Shown piece by piece: positions 18,242 through 26,600 of a stretch of 64,000 bases of DNA. Under the pieces are notes generated by a model, which was not told where the DNA came from, searched no databases, and saw only the letters and a program-made list of their open reading frames with translations. The DNA comes from Betaproteobacteria bacterium (GTDB lineage: Bacteria; Pseudomonadota; Gammaproteobacteria; Burkholderiales; Burkholderiaceae_D), in the NCBI GenBank assembly GCA_025362735.1, contig JANYFL010000039.1, positions 1-64,000 on the forward strand, read 5' to 3'. Every line of letters starts with the position of its first letter. Positions within the stretch are counted from its first letter, which is position 1. Both the position numbers and the translations under genes were made by a program.

Positions 18242-19282
18242 TCAAGGACCGGCCCCGGCCTTTACTGGAAACCCCGCTTCGCGCCACGCTTTAATCCCAC
18301 CATCCAGCGCCACAGCGCGTTGAAAGCCCATCTGGCGCAATGTGGCGGCAGCCAGCGTTGAGATGCGACCGAATTCGCAGTAGGTGAGAATTCTTGGTGT
18401 TGGGTCGGGCAGGTCTTGATTGACGCGCAGTTCGAGCTGTCCGCGTGGTAGCAGACGCGCCGTCTCGATATGGCCTTGCTCATAAGCGTCGCGCTCGCGC
18501 ACGTCGAGGATGATCAGGTCGGCATCCTTACCATCAATGCATTTCTTCAACTCAGTGAACGACATGAAGGGGACCAGTGTTGCGGACTCGGCAAGCAATT
18601 GAGCCACGGTCTTGCCGCCGCTCATGTTGGTGCGCAAGGCTTCGGTGATATGCGTGGGCATGCTGAGATCGAGACTGCGCATCATTTGCACAAAGGCCGT
18701 GCGTTCTCTTTGCTGCAGGCGTGGATTGGTGGCGAGTTCTTCCCCGATGGTGGAGTGACCGCGCCCCTTATAGTCGTGCGCGGGAAAAACTTTCAGAGCG
18801 GGGTCCAACTTGAGGATGCCGTTGAACAAGCTGTCGTAAAGTTGTTCGGGGTCACCCGTCGGCAGATCGGTCCGGCCCGTGCCACCGATCAACAAGGTAT
18901 CGCCGGTGAAGAGCCGGTCTTCGACCAGCAGTGACATCGAATCACGCGTATGACCCGGCGTATGGAAAACCTGGATGCGAAGTTTGCCCAGCACCAGCAT
19001 GTCTCCACCATCCAGCCGCATACCGACGAAGGGCGCGGGACTGGCGCGATGCATCACGACTGGAACGCCAAGCTGTCGCCCAAGTTGTTGAGTAGCGGTG
19101 AAATGATCGGCATGGGTATGCGTGTCGATCAGGTAGCGGATACGTAATCCATCACGGCTGGCGAGCGCGAGGTAACGATCTACCTGGCTGATTTCCGGAT
19201 CGATCAAGGCGGCTGCGCAAGTCTCTGCACAGCCCACGAGATAGGATTGGCAGCCCCCGGTGGCAACTTGTTCGAAAATCAT
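18242..19282 (-). CDS. Persulfide dioxygenase-like metallo-hydrolase fused to a rhodanese domain
   Basis: A 346-residue two-domain protein. Residues 1-230 form an ETHE1-like metallo-beta-lactamase domain with THTHADHFTATQ, HTPGHTRDSMSLL, FTGDTLLIGGTGRTD and FPAHDYKGRGHSTIGEE. Residues about 245-340 form a rhodanese domain with LDVRERDAYEQGHI and the Cys loop YCEFGRISTLAA. Such fusions oxidise glutathione persulfide and transfer sulfur in hydrogen sulfide detoxification. ATG 19282 was chosen because AAGGGAG lies just before it; a GTG six codons upstream would place the ribosome site inside the gene. Confidence 0.85.
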   Translation of the reverse strand: MIFEQVATGGCQSYLVGCAETCAAALIDPEISQVDRYLALASRDGLRIRYLIDTHTHADHFTATQQLGRQLGVPVVMHRASPAPFVGMRLDGGDMLVLGKLRIQVFHTPGHTRDSMSLLVEDRLFTGDTLLIGGTGRTDLPTGDPEQLYDSLFNGILKLDPALKVFPAHDYKGRGHSTIGEELATNPRLQQRERTAFVQMMRSLDLSMPTHITEALRTNMSGGKTVAQLLAESATLVPFMSFTELKKCIDGKDADLIILDVRERDAYEQGHIETARLLPRGQLELRVNQDLPDPTPRILTYCEFGRISTLAAATLRQMGFQRAVALDGGIKAWREAGFPVKAGAGP

Positions 19283-19342
19283 TTTGCACTCCCTTGTCAC
19301 AAAAATGATTCTGGCTGAATCTTGATCCAGCCCGACTAACTC

Positions 19343-19957
19343 TCAAGACAACAACAACACCGCCTGTGCATCGGCATATTCATTCGGCAATTTCTTGAAG
19401 CCGGTCTTGGCGAAGCGGAGCCAATGTCCAATCACTGCTGAAAGGATCAGGTTTGCACGAGCAGGGACATCTCCATCGTTGGCGTAATGACCTTGTGCGA
19501 CGGCGACCTTGAGGCTTTGGCGTAGCGATGCGTCGAGACGTTCCATCAGCTGGTTCATCCGTTCCTGCAGGCGATCATCTTCGATTACCAGCGCGTCACC
19601 AATCAGCACGCGCGTCATCCCGCGATTGGTTTGAGCGAAGTTGAGCAGCATGGCGATGATCTTGCGGGCCTGCCGGATGCCGTCTTCTTCGGTGGTGGTG
19701 ATCTGGTTGATGAGACCAAAGACAGTTTGCTCGATGAATTCGATCAGGCCTTCAAACATCTGGGCCTTGCTGGCGAAGTGGCGGTAGAGGGCGGCTTCGG
19801 AGACATCAAGCTTTTTCGCCAGCAACGCGGTGGTGATGCGTTCACCCTTGGGGTGCTCCAATAGCGTGGCCAGCATTTGCAAAATTTGCAGTCGGCGCTC
19901 GCCAGGTTTGCTGACGGCACGGGCGCGAGCGGGAGTTTCAGCGGTGGTCTCGGACAT
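19343..19957 (-). CDS. slmA: Nucleoid occlusion factor SlmA (TetR family)
   Basis: TetR-fold DNA-binding protein that blocks FtsZ assembly over the nucleoid. The 204-residue product has an N-terminal helix-turn-helix (ITTALLAKKLDVSEAALYRHFASKAQMFEGLIEFIE), followed by the SlmA-type core IIAMLLNFAQTNRGMTRVL and a C-terminal FKKLPNEYADAQ. Sequence and length fit SlmA better than metabolite-sensing TetR regulators. It is adjacent to the nucleotidase and argB, as in several betaproteobacteria. Confidence 0.9.
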   Translation of the reverse strand: MSETTAETPARARAVSKPGERRLQILQMLATLLEHPKGERITTALLAKKLDVSEAALYRHFASKAQMFEGLIEFIEQTVFGLINQITTTEEDGIRQARKIIAMLLNFAQTNRGMTRVLIGDALVIEDDRLQERMNQLMERLDASLRQSLKVAVAQGHYANDGDVPARANLILSAVIGHWLRFAKTGFKKLPNEYADAQAVLLLS

Positions 19958-20000
19958 GTTGTTATCGATATCCCTGATTTAGATTTTGAAACGGGTCAAT

Positions 20001-20030
20001 TCGTCGTTCCTGCCTACGCAGGAATGACGA
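20001..20030. repeat. Short dispersed palindrome (TCATTCC..GGAATGA type)
   Basis: TCGTCGTTCCTGCC and its imperfect complement GCAGGAATGACGA form a compact hairpin between slmA and the nucleotidase gene. A related unit is at 29029-29056. These GTCATTCC-type palindromes are widespread in proteobacterial intergenic DNA. Confidence 0.7.
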
Positions 20031-20067
20031 CCAATTAGTAGTGCCTTTCAATTCAGACGCAAAAACC

Positions 20068-20781
20068 TCATCGCAGAAATCGCCGACGCCTCAACAACTG
20101 CGTTACTGATTTTACTTGAAGGCCTACATAAGACGGGCGAGATTTTTTGCCTCGGCTATGCGGCATCAGTCCAATCGGCGGCACCATGCCGTTGACCTGA
20201 ATGGTGCGCATACCCACTGCGCGCGCGCTTTTGAGATTCTCGAAACTGTCGTCCAGCAAGACCGCACGATGCCCCGATACTTTTTCCTTGGCGAGCAGCA
20301 TGCGCAACATGCTGCGTGAAGGCTTGGGCCGGAAATGCCGATGCACACGCATCTGCTCAATCGCGTATCGATGTCCATTCGGGCGCGTGAAGTGGCGATG
20401 CAGGCCGATCTCACGCAGCACCGCTCCGGCATAGCGGGCGGGCGCATTGGTCAATAGAACCTTGCGTCCCGGCAAACGCCGGAACAGGCGAGTGAGCCCT
20501 CGTTCGGCGCGAATCATCGCGGCAAAGTTGGGGGCTTCGGCAAAAGCGTGGGTTTCGTTCAGGAAGTGATGCGGGTCTACCGTGTGATGCTTGATCAGGC
20601 CGAGCAGCGTGGCCCCGTAGCGCCGCCAGTATTCGACCCGCAGGTGGTCGGCATCGACCTCGCCAATGTCCAGATGCCGCACCAGATAGGCGCTGATGGT
20701 CTCGTTGATCGTGCCGAAAATCGCAAACGACGCGTCGTGTAGCGTGTTGTCGAGATCGAAAAACCAGGTGATGGGTTTCAA
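20068..20781 (-). CDS. HAD-family pyrimidine 5'-nucleotidase
   Basis: A 237-residue haloacid-dehalogenase-fold phosphatase. Motif I is WFFDLDNTLHDA with both catalytic Asp, motif II is VLLTNAP, and motif III/IV is HRAVLLDDSFENLKSARAVG. The cap insertion and overall pattern agree with the SDT1/YjjG-like pyrimidine nucleotidase group that dephosphorylates UMP/CMP or related nucleotides. In betaproteobacteria this gene often lies between slmA and argB, as here. The exact substrate is not evident. Confidence 0.85.
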   Translation of the reverse strand: MKPITWFFDLDNTLHDASFAIFGTINETISAYLVRHLDIGEVDADHLRVEYWRRYGATLLGLIKHHTVDPHHFLNETHAFAEAPNFAAMIRAERGLTRLFRRLPGRKVLLTNAPARYAGAVLREIGLHRHFTRPNGHRYAIEQMRVHRHFRPKPSRSMLRMLLAKEKVSGHRAVLLDDSFENLKSARAVGMRTIQVNGMVPPIGLMPHSRGKKSRPSYVGLQVKSVTQLLRRRRFLR

Positions 20782-20813
20782 GTACTTGGGTGGTAAATTG
20801 GGATTAAAACCAT

Positions 20814-21010
20814 CTCAACACAGAGACACAGAGGCACGGAGATTCACAGAGGAAAACCTAGAGAGCCAAGGGCTTGTCATGCTGAGCACAGCGAAGCATC
20901 TCAGGTGCAAGCCTGCCGCCAGCAGTCATTGACGACCTGAGATCCTTCGTGGCACTCAGGATGACTGCCGTTCTCTGTGAATCTCCGTGCCTCTGTGTCT
21001 CTGTGTTGAG
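20814..21010. repeat. Nested inverted-repeat element
   Basis: Outer arms of 38 bases (20814-20851 and 20973-21010) are perfect complements, beginning CTCAACACAGAGACACAGAG. Inside them lies a separate inverted repeat of the TGTCATGCTGAGC family (20873-20905 and 20935-20965). The same nesting recurs at 22884-23047. It lies between the nucleotidase and argB genes. Confidence 0.9.
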
Positions 21011-21040
21011 AGGTTTTAATAATGAACATAACGGCTGAAA

Positions 21041-22023
<983 letters not shown>

Positions 22024-22087
22024 AGGCCGTAACCAGAGTGCGCGGATTTTAGCAGCGTGACAAATCTTCGTGCGACAATTTATCAAC

Positions 22088-22672
22088 ATGAGCGCAGTCA
22101 ACCCTACTCAGGAAATTGTCATCCAGATCGAAGCCTTAAGGCCCGATTTGCTGCGCTTTGCCCGCTTGCAATTGCGCAACGACGCATGGGCGGAGGATGC
22201 GGTGCAGGAAACCATGATTGCTGTGCTGCAAAGACCGGATGCGTTTGCCGGGCAGTCGTCGCTGAAAACTTTCGTTATCGGCATTCTGAAGCACAAAATC
22301 ATTGACCAGATGCGCGCCGTCAAGCGTGAGGTGCATCTTGAGGTCGAAGACGGCGACAGCGAATCAGACGCTTTCGACAGTCTGTTTCTGAAGGATGGTC
22401 ATTTCCGCGACCCGCAGAAAGATTGGGGCAGCCCCGACACGCTGCTTCAACAACAGCAATTTTTCGAGATTCTTCAGATTTGCGTCGACAAGCTGCCCAA
22501 GAGCATTGGCCGGATTTTCATGATGCGGGAGTGGCTGGAGCTGGAAACCGAGGAAATCTGTAAGGAACTGGGCATTTCCACGTCTAATTGCTGGGTCATG
22601 CTGTACCGGGCACGCATGCGCCTGAAGGAATGTCTGGAACTGAATTGGTTCAATACGAAAATAGGCACCTAA
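22088..22672 (+). CDS. ECF-type RNA polymerase sigma factor
   Basis: A 194-residue sigma-70 family member with region 2 (LLRFARLQLRNDAWAEDAVQE, FVIGILKHKIIDQMR) and region 4 (LPKSIGRIFMMREWLELETEEICKELGISTSNCWVMLYRARMRLKECL). The linker is about 60 residues long and acidic, as in the ECF-like group that pairs with a short zf-HC2 protein. ATG 22088 is preferred over a GTG six codons upstream. The next gene, 11 bases downstream, is the likely anti-sigma partner. Confidence 0.9.
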   Translation: MSAVNPTQEIVIQIEALRPDLLRFARLQLRNDAWAEDAVQETMIAVLQRPDAFAGQSSLKTFVIGILKHKIIDQMRAVKREVHLEVEDGDSESDAFDSLFLKDGHFRDPQKDWGSPDTLLQQQQFFEILQICVDKLPKSIGRIFMMREWLELETEEICKELGISTSNCWVMLYRARMRLKECLELNWFNTKIGT

Positions 22673-22682
22673 AGTTGAGCAC

Positions 22683-22868
22683 ATGAAATTCACGCGCACT
22701 TGTCAGGAAGCCCACCGCATGGTGGCAGAATCGCTCGACCACGACTTGCCGCTGGTCGAGCGCCTGCAGTTGCGCTTTCATCTTTCGATTTGCGATAACT
22801 GCACCAATTTCAAAAAGCAGATGACGTTTTTGCGCGGGGCGGTACGGAATTTGGGCAAGGGTCGTTGA
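22683..22868 (+). CDS. Small zinc-finger (zf-HC2-like) putative anti-sigma factor
   Basis: A 61-residue soluble protein with TCQEAHRMVAESLDHDLPL and FHLSICDNCTNF; the H-x3-C-x2-C spacing is the zf-HC2 signature of zinc-containing anti-sigma factors (ZAS). There is no membrane segment and no output domain, so it would act alone on the sigma factor encoded just upstream. The pairing and the family imply anti-sigma or redox-sensing activity; this is inference. Confidence 0.8.
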   Translation: MKFTRTCQEAHRMVAESLDHDLPLVERLQLRFHLSICDNCTNFKKQMTFLRGAVRNLGKGR

Positions 22869-22883
22869 TTCATCTGTGATACA

Positions 22884-23047
22884 ACCTCTCAACACAGAGA
22901 CACAGAGGTACGGAGACTCACAGAGAAATTCAATGTCATCCTGAGTGCAGCGAAGGATCTCAGGATGACTAGCATTTGGATTCTCTGTTTTCTTCTGTGA
23001 ATCTCTGTGCCTCTCGCATTGACTCCTAAACGTCTGTGTTGAGAGGT
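22884..23047. repeat. Second nested inverted-repeat element
   Basis: The left outer arm ACCTCTCAACACAGAGACAC onward matches the element at 20814-21010. The right arm is interrupted (TCTGTGAATCTCTGTGCCTC, an insertion of about 16 bases, then TCTGTGTTGAGAGGT). The inner arms TGTCATCCTGAG...CTCAGGATGAC are a shortened member of the GTCAT-CTGAG family. It fills most of the gap before the carbonic anhydrase gene. Confidence 0.85.
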
Positions 23048-23098
23048 TTTCAAGTCTCCCTGTAAAATTAGTTCCTCTTCCTTTGGCTTACGCAAACC

Positions 23099-23752
23099 AT
23101 GTCCGATATCGACCTCTCCGAATTGTTTGCAAGTAACCGGCGCTGGGCCGAGCAGCACGTGCGCGATGACCCAGAATTTTTCGCGCGTCTGGCCCGCCAG
23201 CAATCTCCCAAGTATTTGTGGATTGGCTGTGCCGACAGTCGTGTACCTGCCAACGAAATTGTGGGCCTGCTACCGGGCGAAATGTTTGTCCATCGCAACG
23301 TGGCCAACGTGGTCGTGCATTCGGACATGAATTGCCTGTCCGTACTGGAATTTGCCATCGACATTCTGAAAGTCGAGCATGTGATCGTCGTGGGCCACTA
23401 TGGCTGCGCAGGCATCAAGCAAGTACTGCTGGGTGGCATGGAAGGCGTAGCGGATAACTGGCTCCGGCATGTGGACGACGTGCGTTTGCGTCACACCCCG
23501 CTTCTGGACCCGATGCCGTTTCCCGAGCGGAGCGACCGACTGGTGGAGTTGAATGTGCTCGACCAGGTCTACAACGTCTGTCGTACAACCTTTGTTCGTG
23601 AAGCCTGGAGAAAAGGCCAGAAGCTGGTCGTGCATGGCTGGGTTTATGGGCTTTCCGACGGCTTGATCAAGGATTTGGGTTGGTCGGTTCAGCATGGCAA
23701 CGGCATTATCGACAGCTATGCCAAGGCCGTTAAACATATCGCCCGTTCCTGA
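23099..23752 (+). CDS. can: Beta-class carbonic anhydrase
   Basis: Zinc enzyme interconverting carbon dioxide and bicarbonate. The 217-residue product has the zinc ligands and dyad of the beta class: CADSRVPANEIVG (Cys, Asp-Arg) and VVGHYGCAGIKQ (His, Cys). The sequence SDIDLSELFASNRRWAEQH at the N-terminus matches the E. coli Can group. Length is normal. The gene is monocistronic or followed by frmA 31 bases later. Confidence 0.96.
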   Translation: MSDIDLSELFASNRRWAEQHVRDDPEFFARLARQQSPKYLWIGCADSRVPANEIVGLLPGEMFVHRNVANVVVHSDMNCLSVLEFAIDILKVEHVIVVGHYGCAGIKQVLLGGMEGVADNWLRHVDDVRLRHTPLLDPMPFPERSDRLVELNVLDQVYNVCRTTFVREAWRKGQKLVVHGWVYGLSDGLIKDLGWSVQHGNGIIDSYAKAVKHIARS

Positions 23753-23783
23753 ATACTCATTCCTGAACAACTCGAGTTCACCC

Positions 23784-24890
23784 ATGAAAACCAAAGCCGC
23801 TGTCGCCTGGAAAGCCACCGAACCGCTGACCATAGAGGACGTGGATCTGCAGGGTCCGAAAGCAGGTGAGGTGCTGGTTGAAGTCAAGGCCACCGGCATT
23901 TGCCACACCGACTGGTACACGCTTTCGGGTGCCGATTCCGAAGGCATTTTTCCGTCGATACTGGGCCATGAAGGCGCGGGGATTGTCGTCGATGTCGGCC
24001 CGGGTGTGACCACGCTGAAAAAAGGCGACCATGTCATTCCGCTCTACACACCGGAATGCCGCCAGTGCAAGTTTTGCCTGTCGCGCAAAACTAATCTGTG
24101 TCAGGCCATTCGCACGACTCAAGGCAAAGGACTGATGCCCGATGCGACCAGCCGCTTTTCTATTGATGGCAAACCCATTTTTCACTACATGGGCACGTCA
24201 ACCTTTTCTAATTACATCGTTGCGCCCGAAATTGCTATGGCGAAAATTCGTGAGGACGCGCCTTTCGACAAGGTTTGCTATATCGGCTGCGGTGTGACCA
24301 CTGGCGTGGGTGCGGTGTTGTTTACGGCCAAGGTCGAAGCGGGTGCGAACGTGGTTGTGTTCGGCCTGGGCGGCATCGGTCTGAACGTGATTCAGGGTGC
24401 CAAAATGGTCGGCGCGGACAAGATCATCGGCATCGACCTGAATCCCGAGCGCGAAGCCATGGCGCGCAAGTTCGGCATGACCCACTTCATCAATCCGAAG
24501 AATGTGGAGAACGTGGTCGATGCGATCGTGCAACTCACTGACGGCGGTGCTGACTACAGCTTTGAATGCGTCGGCAACACCAAACTGATGCGACAGGCTT
24601 TGGAGTGCACGCACAAGGGCTGGGGGCGTAGCATCATCATCGGCGTGGCCGAAGCCGGTGCAGAGATCGGCACCCGACCATTCCAGCTCGTCACCGGCCG
24701 CAAGTGGGAAGGCTCGGCTTTCGGCGGGGCGCGTGGGCGTACCGATGTGCCAAGGATTGTGGACTGGTACATGGAAGGCAAACTGAACATCGACGACCTG
24801 ATTACCCATACGCTCAAGCTCGAAGACATCAACAAGGGATTTGAGTTGATGAAAAGCGGTGAGTCGATCCGGTCGGTGGTCATCTATTAA
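23784..24890 (+). CDS. frmA: S-(hydroxymethyl)glutathione dehydrogenase / class III alcohol dehydrogenase
   Basis: First enzyme of glutathione-dependent formaldehyde oxidation. From ATG 23784 the protein has 368 residues. Catalytic zinc ligands lie in TGICHTDWYTLSG and GHEGAG; structural zinc is held by CRQCKFCLSRKTNLC; the NAD site is VFGLGGIGLNVIQGAK. SAFGGARGRTDVP is characteristic of the class III enzyme. The partner hydrolase gene fghA lies about 3 kb downstream on the same strand. Confidence 0.97.
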   Translation: MKTKAAVAWKATEPLTIEDVDLQGPKAGEVLVEVKATGICHTDWYTLSGADSEGIFPSILGHEGAGIVVDVGPGVTTLKKGDHVIPLYTPECRQCKFCLSRKTNLCQAIRTTQGKGLMPDATSRFSIDGKPIFHYMGTSTFSNYIVAPEIAMAKIREDAPFDKVCYIGCGVTTGVGAVLFTAKVEAGANVVVFGLGGIGLNVIQGAKMVGADKIIGIDLNPEREAMARKFGMTHFINPKNVENVVDAIVQLTDGGADYSFECVGNTKLMRQALECTHKGWGRSIIIGVAEAGAEIGTRPFQLVTGRKWEGSAFGGARGRTDVPRIVDWYMEGKLNIDDLITHTLKLEDINKGFELMKSGESIRSVVIY

Positions 24891-24919
24891 GCGGTAGACC
24901 TGCTGAATTCCCGAAACCC

Positions 24920-25324
24920 ATGTCGCGCCGTTTGATCAGTTCGGGTTCGAGCTTTGAAGAACAAATTGGTTATTCTCGTGCAGTGGTTGATGGGGAATGG
25001 GTCTTTGTCTCGGGCACCACGGGCTTCAACTACACCACGATGACCATTGCCGACGGAATTGTCGAGCAAACCGAGCAATGCCTGCTCAATATTCAAGCAG
25101 CGCTCACAGAAGCCGGAGCCAGCTTTCAAGACGTGGTGCGTGTTCGCTATGTCGTTCCCGTTGCCGAGGACTTCCCGCTCTGCTGGCCCAGTCTGCGCAA
25201 ATATTTCGGTGCTGTGCGTCCGGCTGCAATGATGATTTCAGCTGGGCTGGCTGATCCGCGTATGCGCATTGAAATCGAAGTCACTGCACGCCGCGCACCA
25301 TCCGACAAGCCTGTGACGGGATAA
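24920..25324 (+). CDS. RidA/YjgF family protein
   Basis: A 134-residue member of the RidA superfamily, which hydrolyses reactive enamine/imine intermediates or acts in related deaminations. The core strands [35 protein letters not shown], and the C-terminal RIEIEVTA with the conserved Arg and Glu are visible. It lies 29 bases after frmA. Subfamily and substrate are not clear; the distance from canonical RidA suggests one of the Rid4-7 type groups. Confidence 0.85.
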   Translation: MSRRLISSGSSFEEQIGYSRAVVDGEWVFVSGTTGFNYTTMTIADGIVEQTEQCLLNIQAALTEAGASFQDVVRVRYVVPVAEDFPLCWPSLRKYFGAVRPAAMMISAGLADPRMRIEIEVTARRAPSDKPVTG

Positions 25325-25332
25325 CACTGCCA

Positions 25333-25575
25333 ATGCAAGAGCAGCAACCCCGCAATCCTCTTCACGGCATCACGCTCGAAGTCATGCTGAACGAACTGGT
25401 TGCCTATTTCGGCTGGCCTGAACTCGGCACGCGCATCCGCATCAACTGTTTCAACTCTGACCCAAGCATTGCCTCGAGTCTGAAGTTCCTGCGCAAGACC
25501 CCTTGGGCGCGCGAAAAGGTCGAAGGTTTGTATTTGTTTATGCTACGTGAGCAGGCGCGCGCCGCTCATCGCTGA
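25333..25575 (+). CDS. VF530 family (DUF2132) DNA-binding-like protein
   Basis: An 80-residue helical protein with [46 protein letters not shown] and KVEGLYLFM, the near-invariant core of the VF530 family. A member from Vibrio was solved structurally and proposed to bind DNA; biological function is unknown. It starts nine bases after the ridA-like gene and is probably co-transcribed with it. Confidence 0.9.
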   Translation: MQEQQPRNPLHGITLEVMLNELVAYFGWPELGTRIRINCFNSDPSIASSLKFLRKTPWAREKVEGLYLFMLREQARAAHR

Positions 25576-25610
25576 AGAAGGAATCTTTTCAGCGTACGCC
25601 ACCCAAACCT

Positions 25611-25716
25611 GTCATGTTGAGCGTAGCGAAACATCTCAGGTAGTCATCGTTCTGCCGGCACACGCTTGGTGCCACCTGAGATTCTTCTGGTTCGACAAGC
25701 TCACCATCAGAATGAC
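25611..25716. repeat. Dispersed intergenic palindrome (GTCATGTTGAGC copy)
   Basis: The left arm GTCATGTTGAGCGTAGCGAA continuing to CTCAGGT and the right arm ACCTGAGATTCTTCTGGTTC ending CAGAATGAC are imperfect complements around a 32-base centre. This copy is more diverged than that at 15041-15136. It occupies the first part of the 306-base gap between the VF530 gene and the PadR gene; the second part holds the PadR promoter. Confidence 0.8.
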
Positions 25717-25817
25717 AAAATGGTTGGGGCGGCCTCCAAGGGATGCATCGACGGGCAAGTACCCCTTACCAGCGATATCAAGCTGCGCACCTGAATAAGC
25801 CAACTTGAAATCTGCCC

Positions 25818-25851
25818 TTGACTATTCTTTTAACATATCTTAAGATATGTT
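25818..25851 (+). promoter_or_regulatory. Promoter with a perfect 20-bp palindromic operator for the PadR-type regulator
   Basis: A -35 box TTGACT (25818-25823) and a -10 box TAAGAT (25841-25846) are 17 bases apart. The perfect palindrome AACATATCTTAAGATATGTT (25832-25851) covers the -10 box. The overlap predicts repression by a dimeric regulator, most simply autorepression by the gene that starts 30 bases downstream. Confidence 0.8.
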
Positions 25852-25881
25852 TTTCACTATTACTTAACCAAAGGAATTTCC

Positions 25882-26589
25882 ATGCATCCCCTTTTTCAAC
25901 ACTTTCATAAAGCCATTCATCGGCACCCTCATCATGCCAGCAGAGGTCATCGAGGCTTCGGTGGCTTCGGCGGTCGTTCCGGTTTTCCGGGCGATCCGCG
26001 CGGCGCCAGTCTTGACGGCCTGAATCGTGGCCGCAAGCTTGGCTCAGCGGATCTGCAATTACTGCTGCTCGCATTGCTGGCCGAGCGGCCCAGCCACGGT
26101 TACGAACTCATCAAGGCGCTGGATGAGCGCTCGAATGGCTATTACACCCCAAGTCCCGGCATGGTCTACCCGGCACTGACCTATCTCGAAGAGATTGGCC
26201 ATGCCATCGTCGAAGTACAGGGCACAAAAAAACTCTACAGTATCACCGCTGAAGGACTCACCCATCTCGAAAGCCAGCGCGCCACGGTCGACGCGTTGCT
26301 TGAACAACTGGCTTATATCGGTCAACGCATGGACGAGGTACGCCGCGCCATGGCAAGCGGTACGGCCAGCGATGAGAATGACGATTCGACTGATTTCGAT
26401 GCGCCACAGGCTTTCGGCGGTCGAGGTCGCGGGCGTCACGCGGCAGGCACACCCGAAGTACGCGCTGCACGTCGCAGCCTGAAATCGGCATTGATCGAAA
26501 AATCCGGCGCAACCGTCGCCGAACAGCGCCGCATTGCTGAGATACTTGAGCGTGCCGCCGCAGAGATTCGCGGCACCACTCAAAACTAG
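25882..26589 (+). CDS. PadR-family regulator, YqjI-like, with His-rich N-terminus
   Basis: A 235-residue transcription factor. Residues 1-23 contain eight His, followed by a Gly/Arg-rich linker and then a PadR winged helix (DLQLLLLALLAERPSHGYELIKALDERSNGYYTPSPGMVYPALTYLEEIG). The layout and the YTPSPG core match E. coli YqjI, a nickel-responsive repressor whose N-terminal extension binds metal. A perfect palindrome overlaps its promoter, and a ribosome site AAGGA lies seven bases before the ATG. The MFS gene 11 bases downstream is probably its target. Confidence 0.85.
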   Translation: MHPLFQHFHKAIHRHPHHASRGHRGFGGFGGRSGFPGDPRGASLDGLNRGRKLGSADLQLLLLALLAERPSHGYELIKALDERSNGYYTPSPGMVYPALTYLEEIGHAIVEVQGTKKLYSITAEGLTHLESQRATVDALLEQLAYIGQRMDEVRRAMASGTASDENDDSTDFDAPQAFGGRGRGRHAAGTPEVRAARRSLKSALIEKSGATVAEQRRIAEILERAAAEIRGTTQN

Positions 26590-26600
26590 CAAGTATCTTG

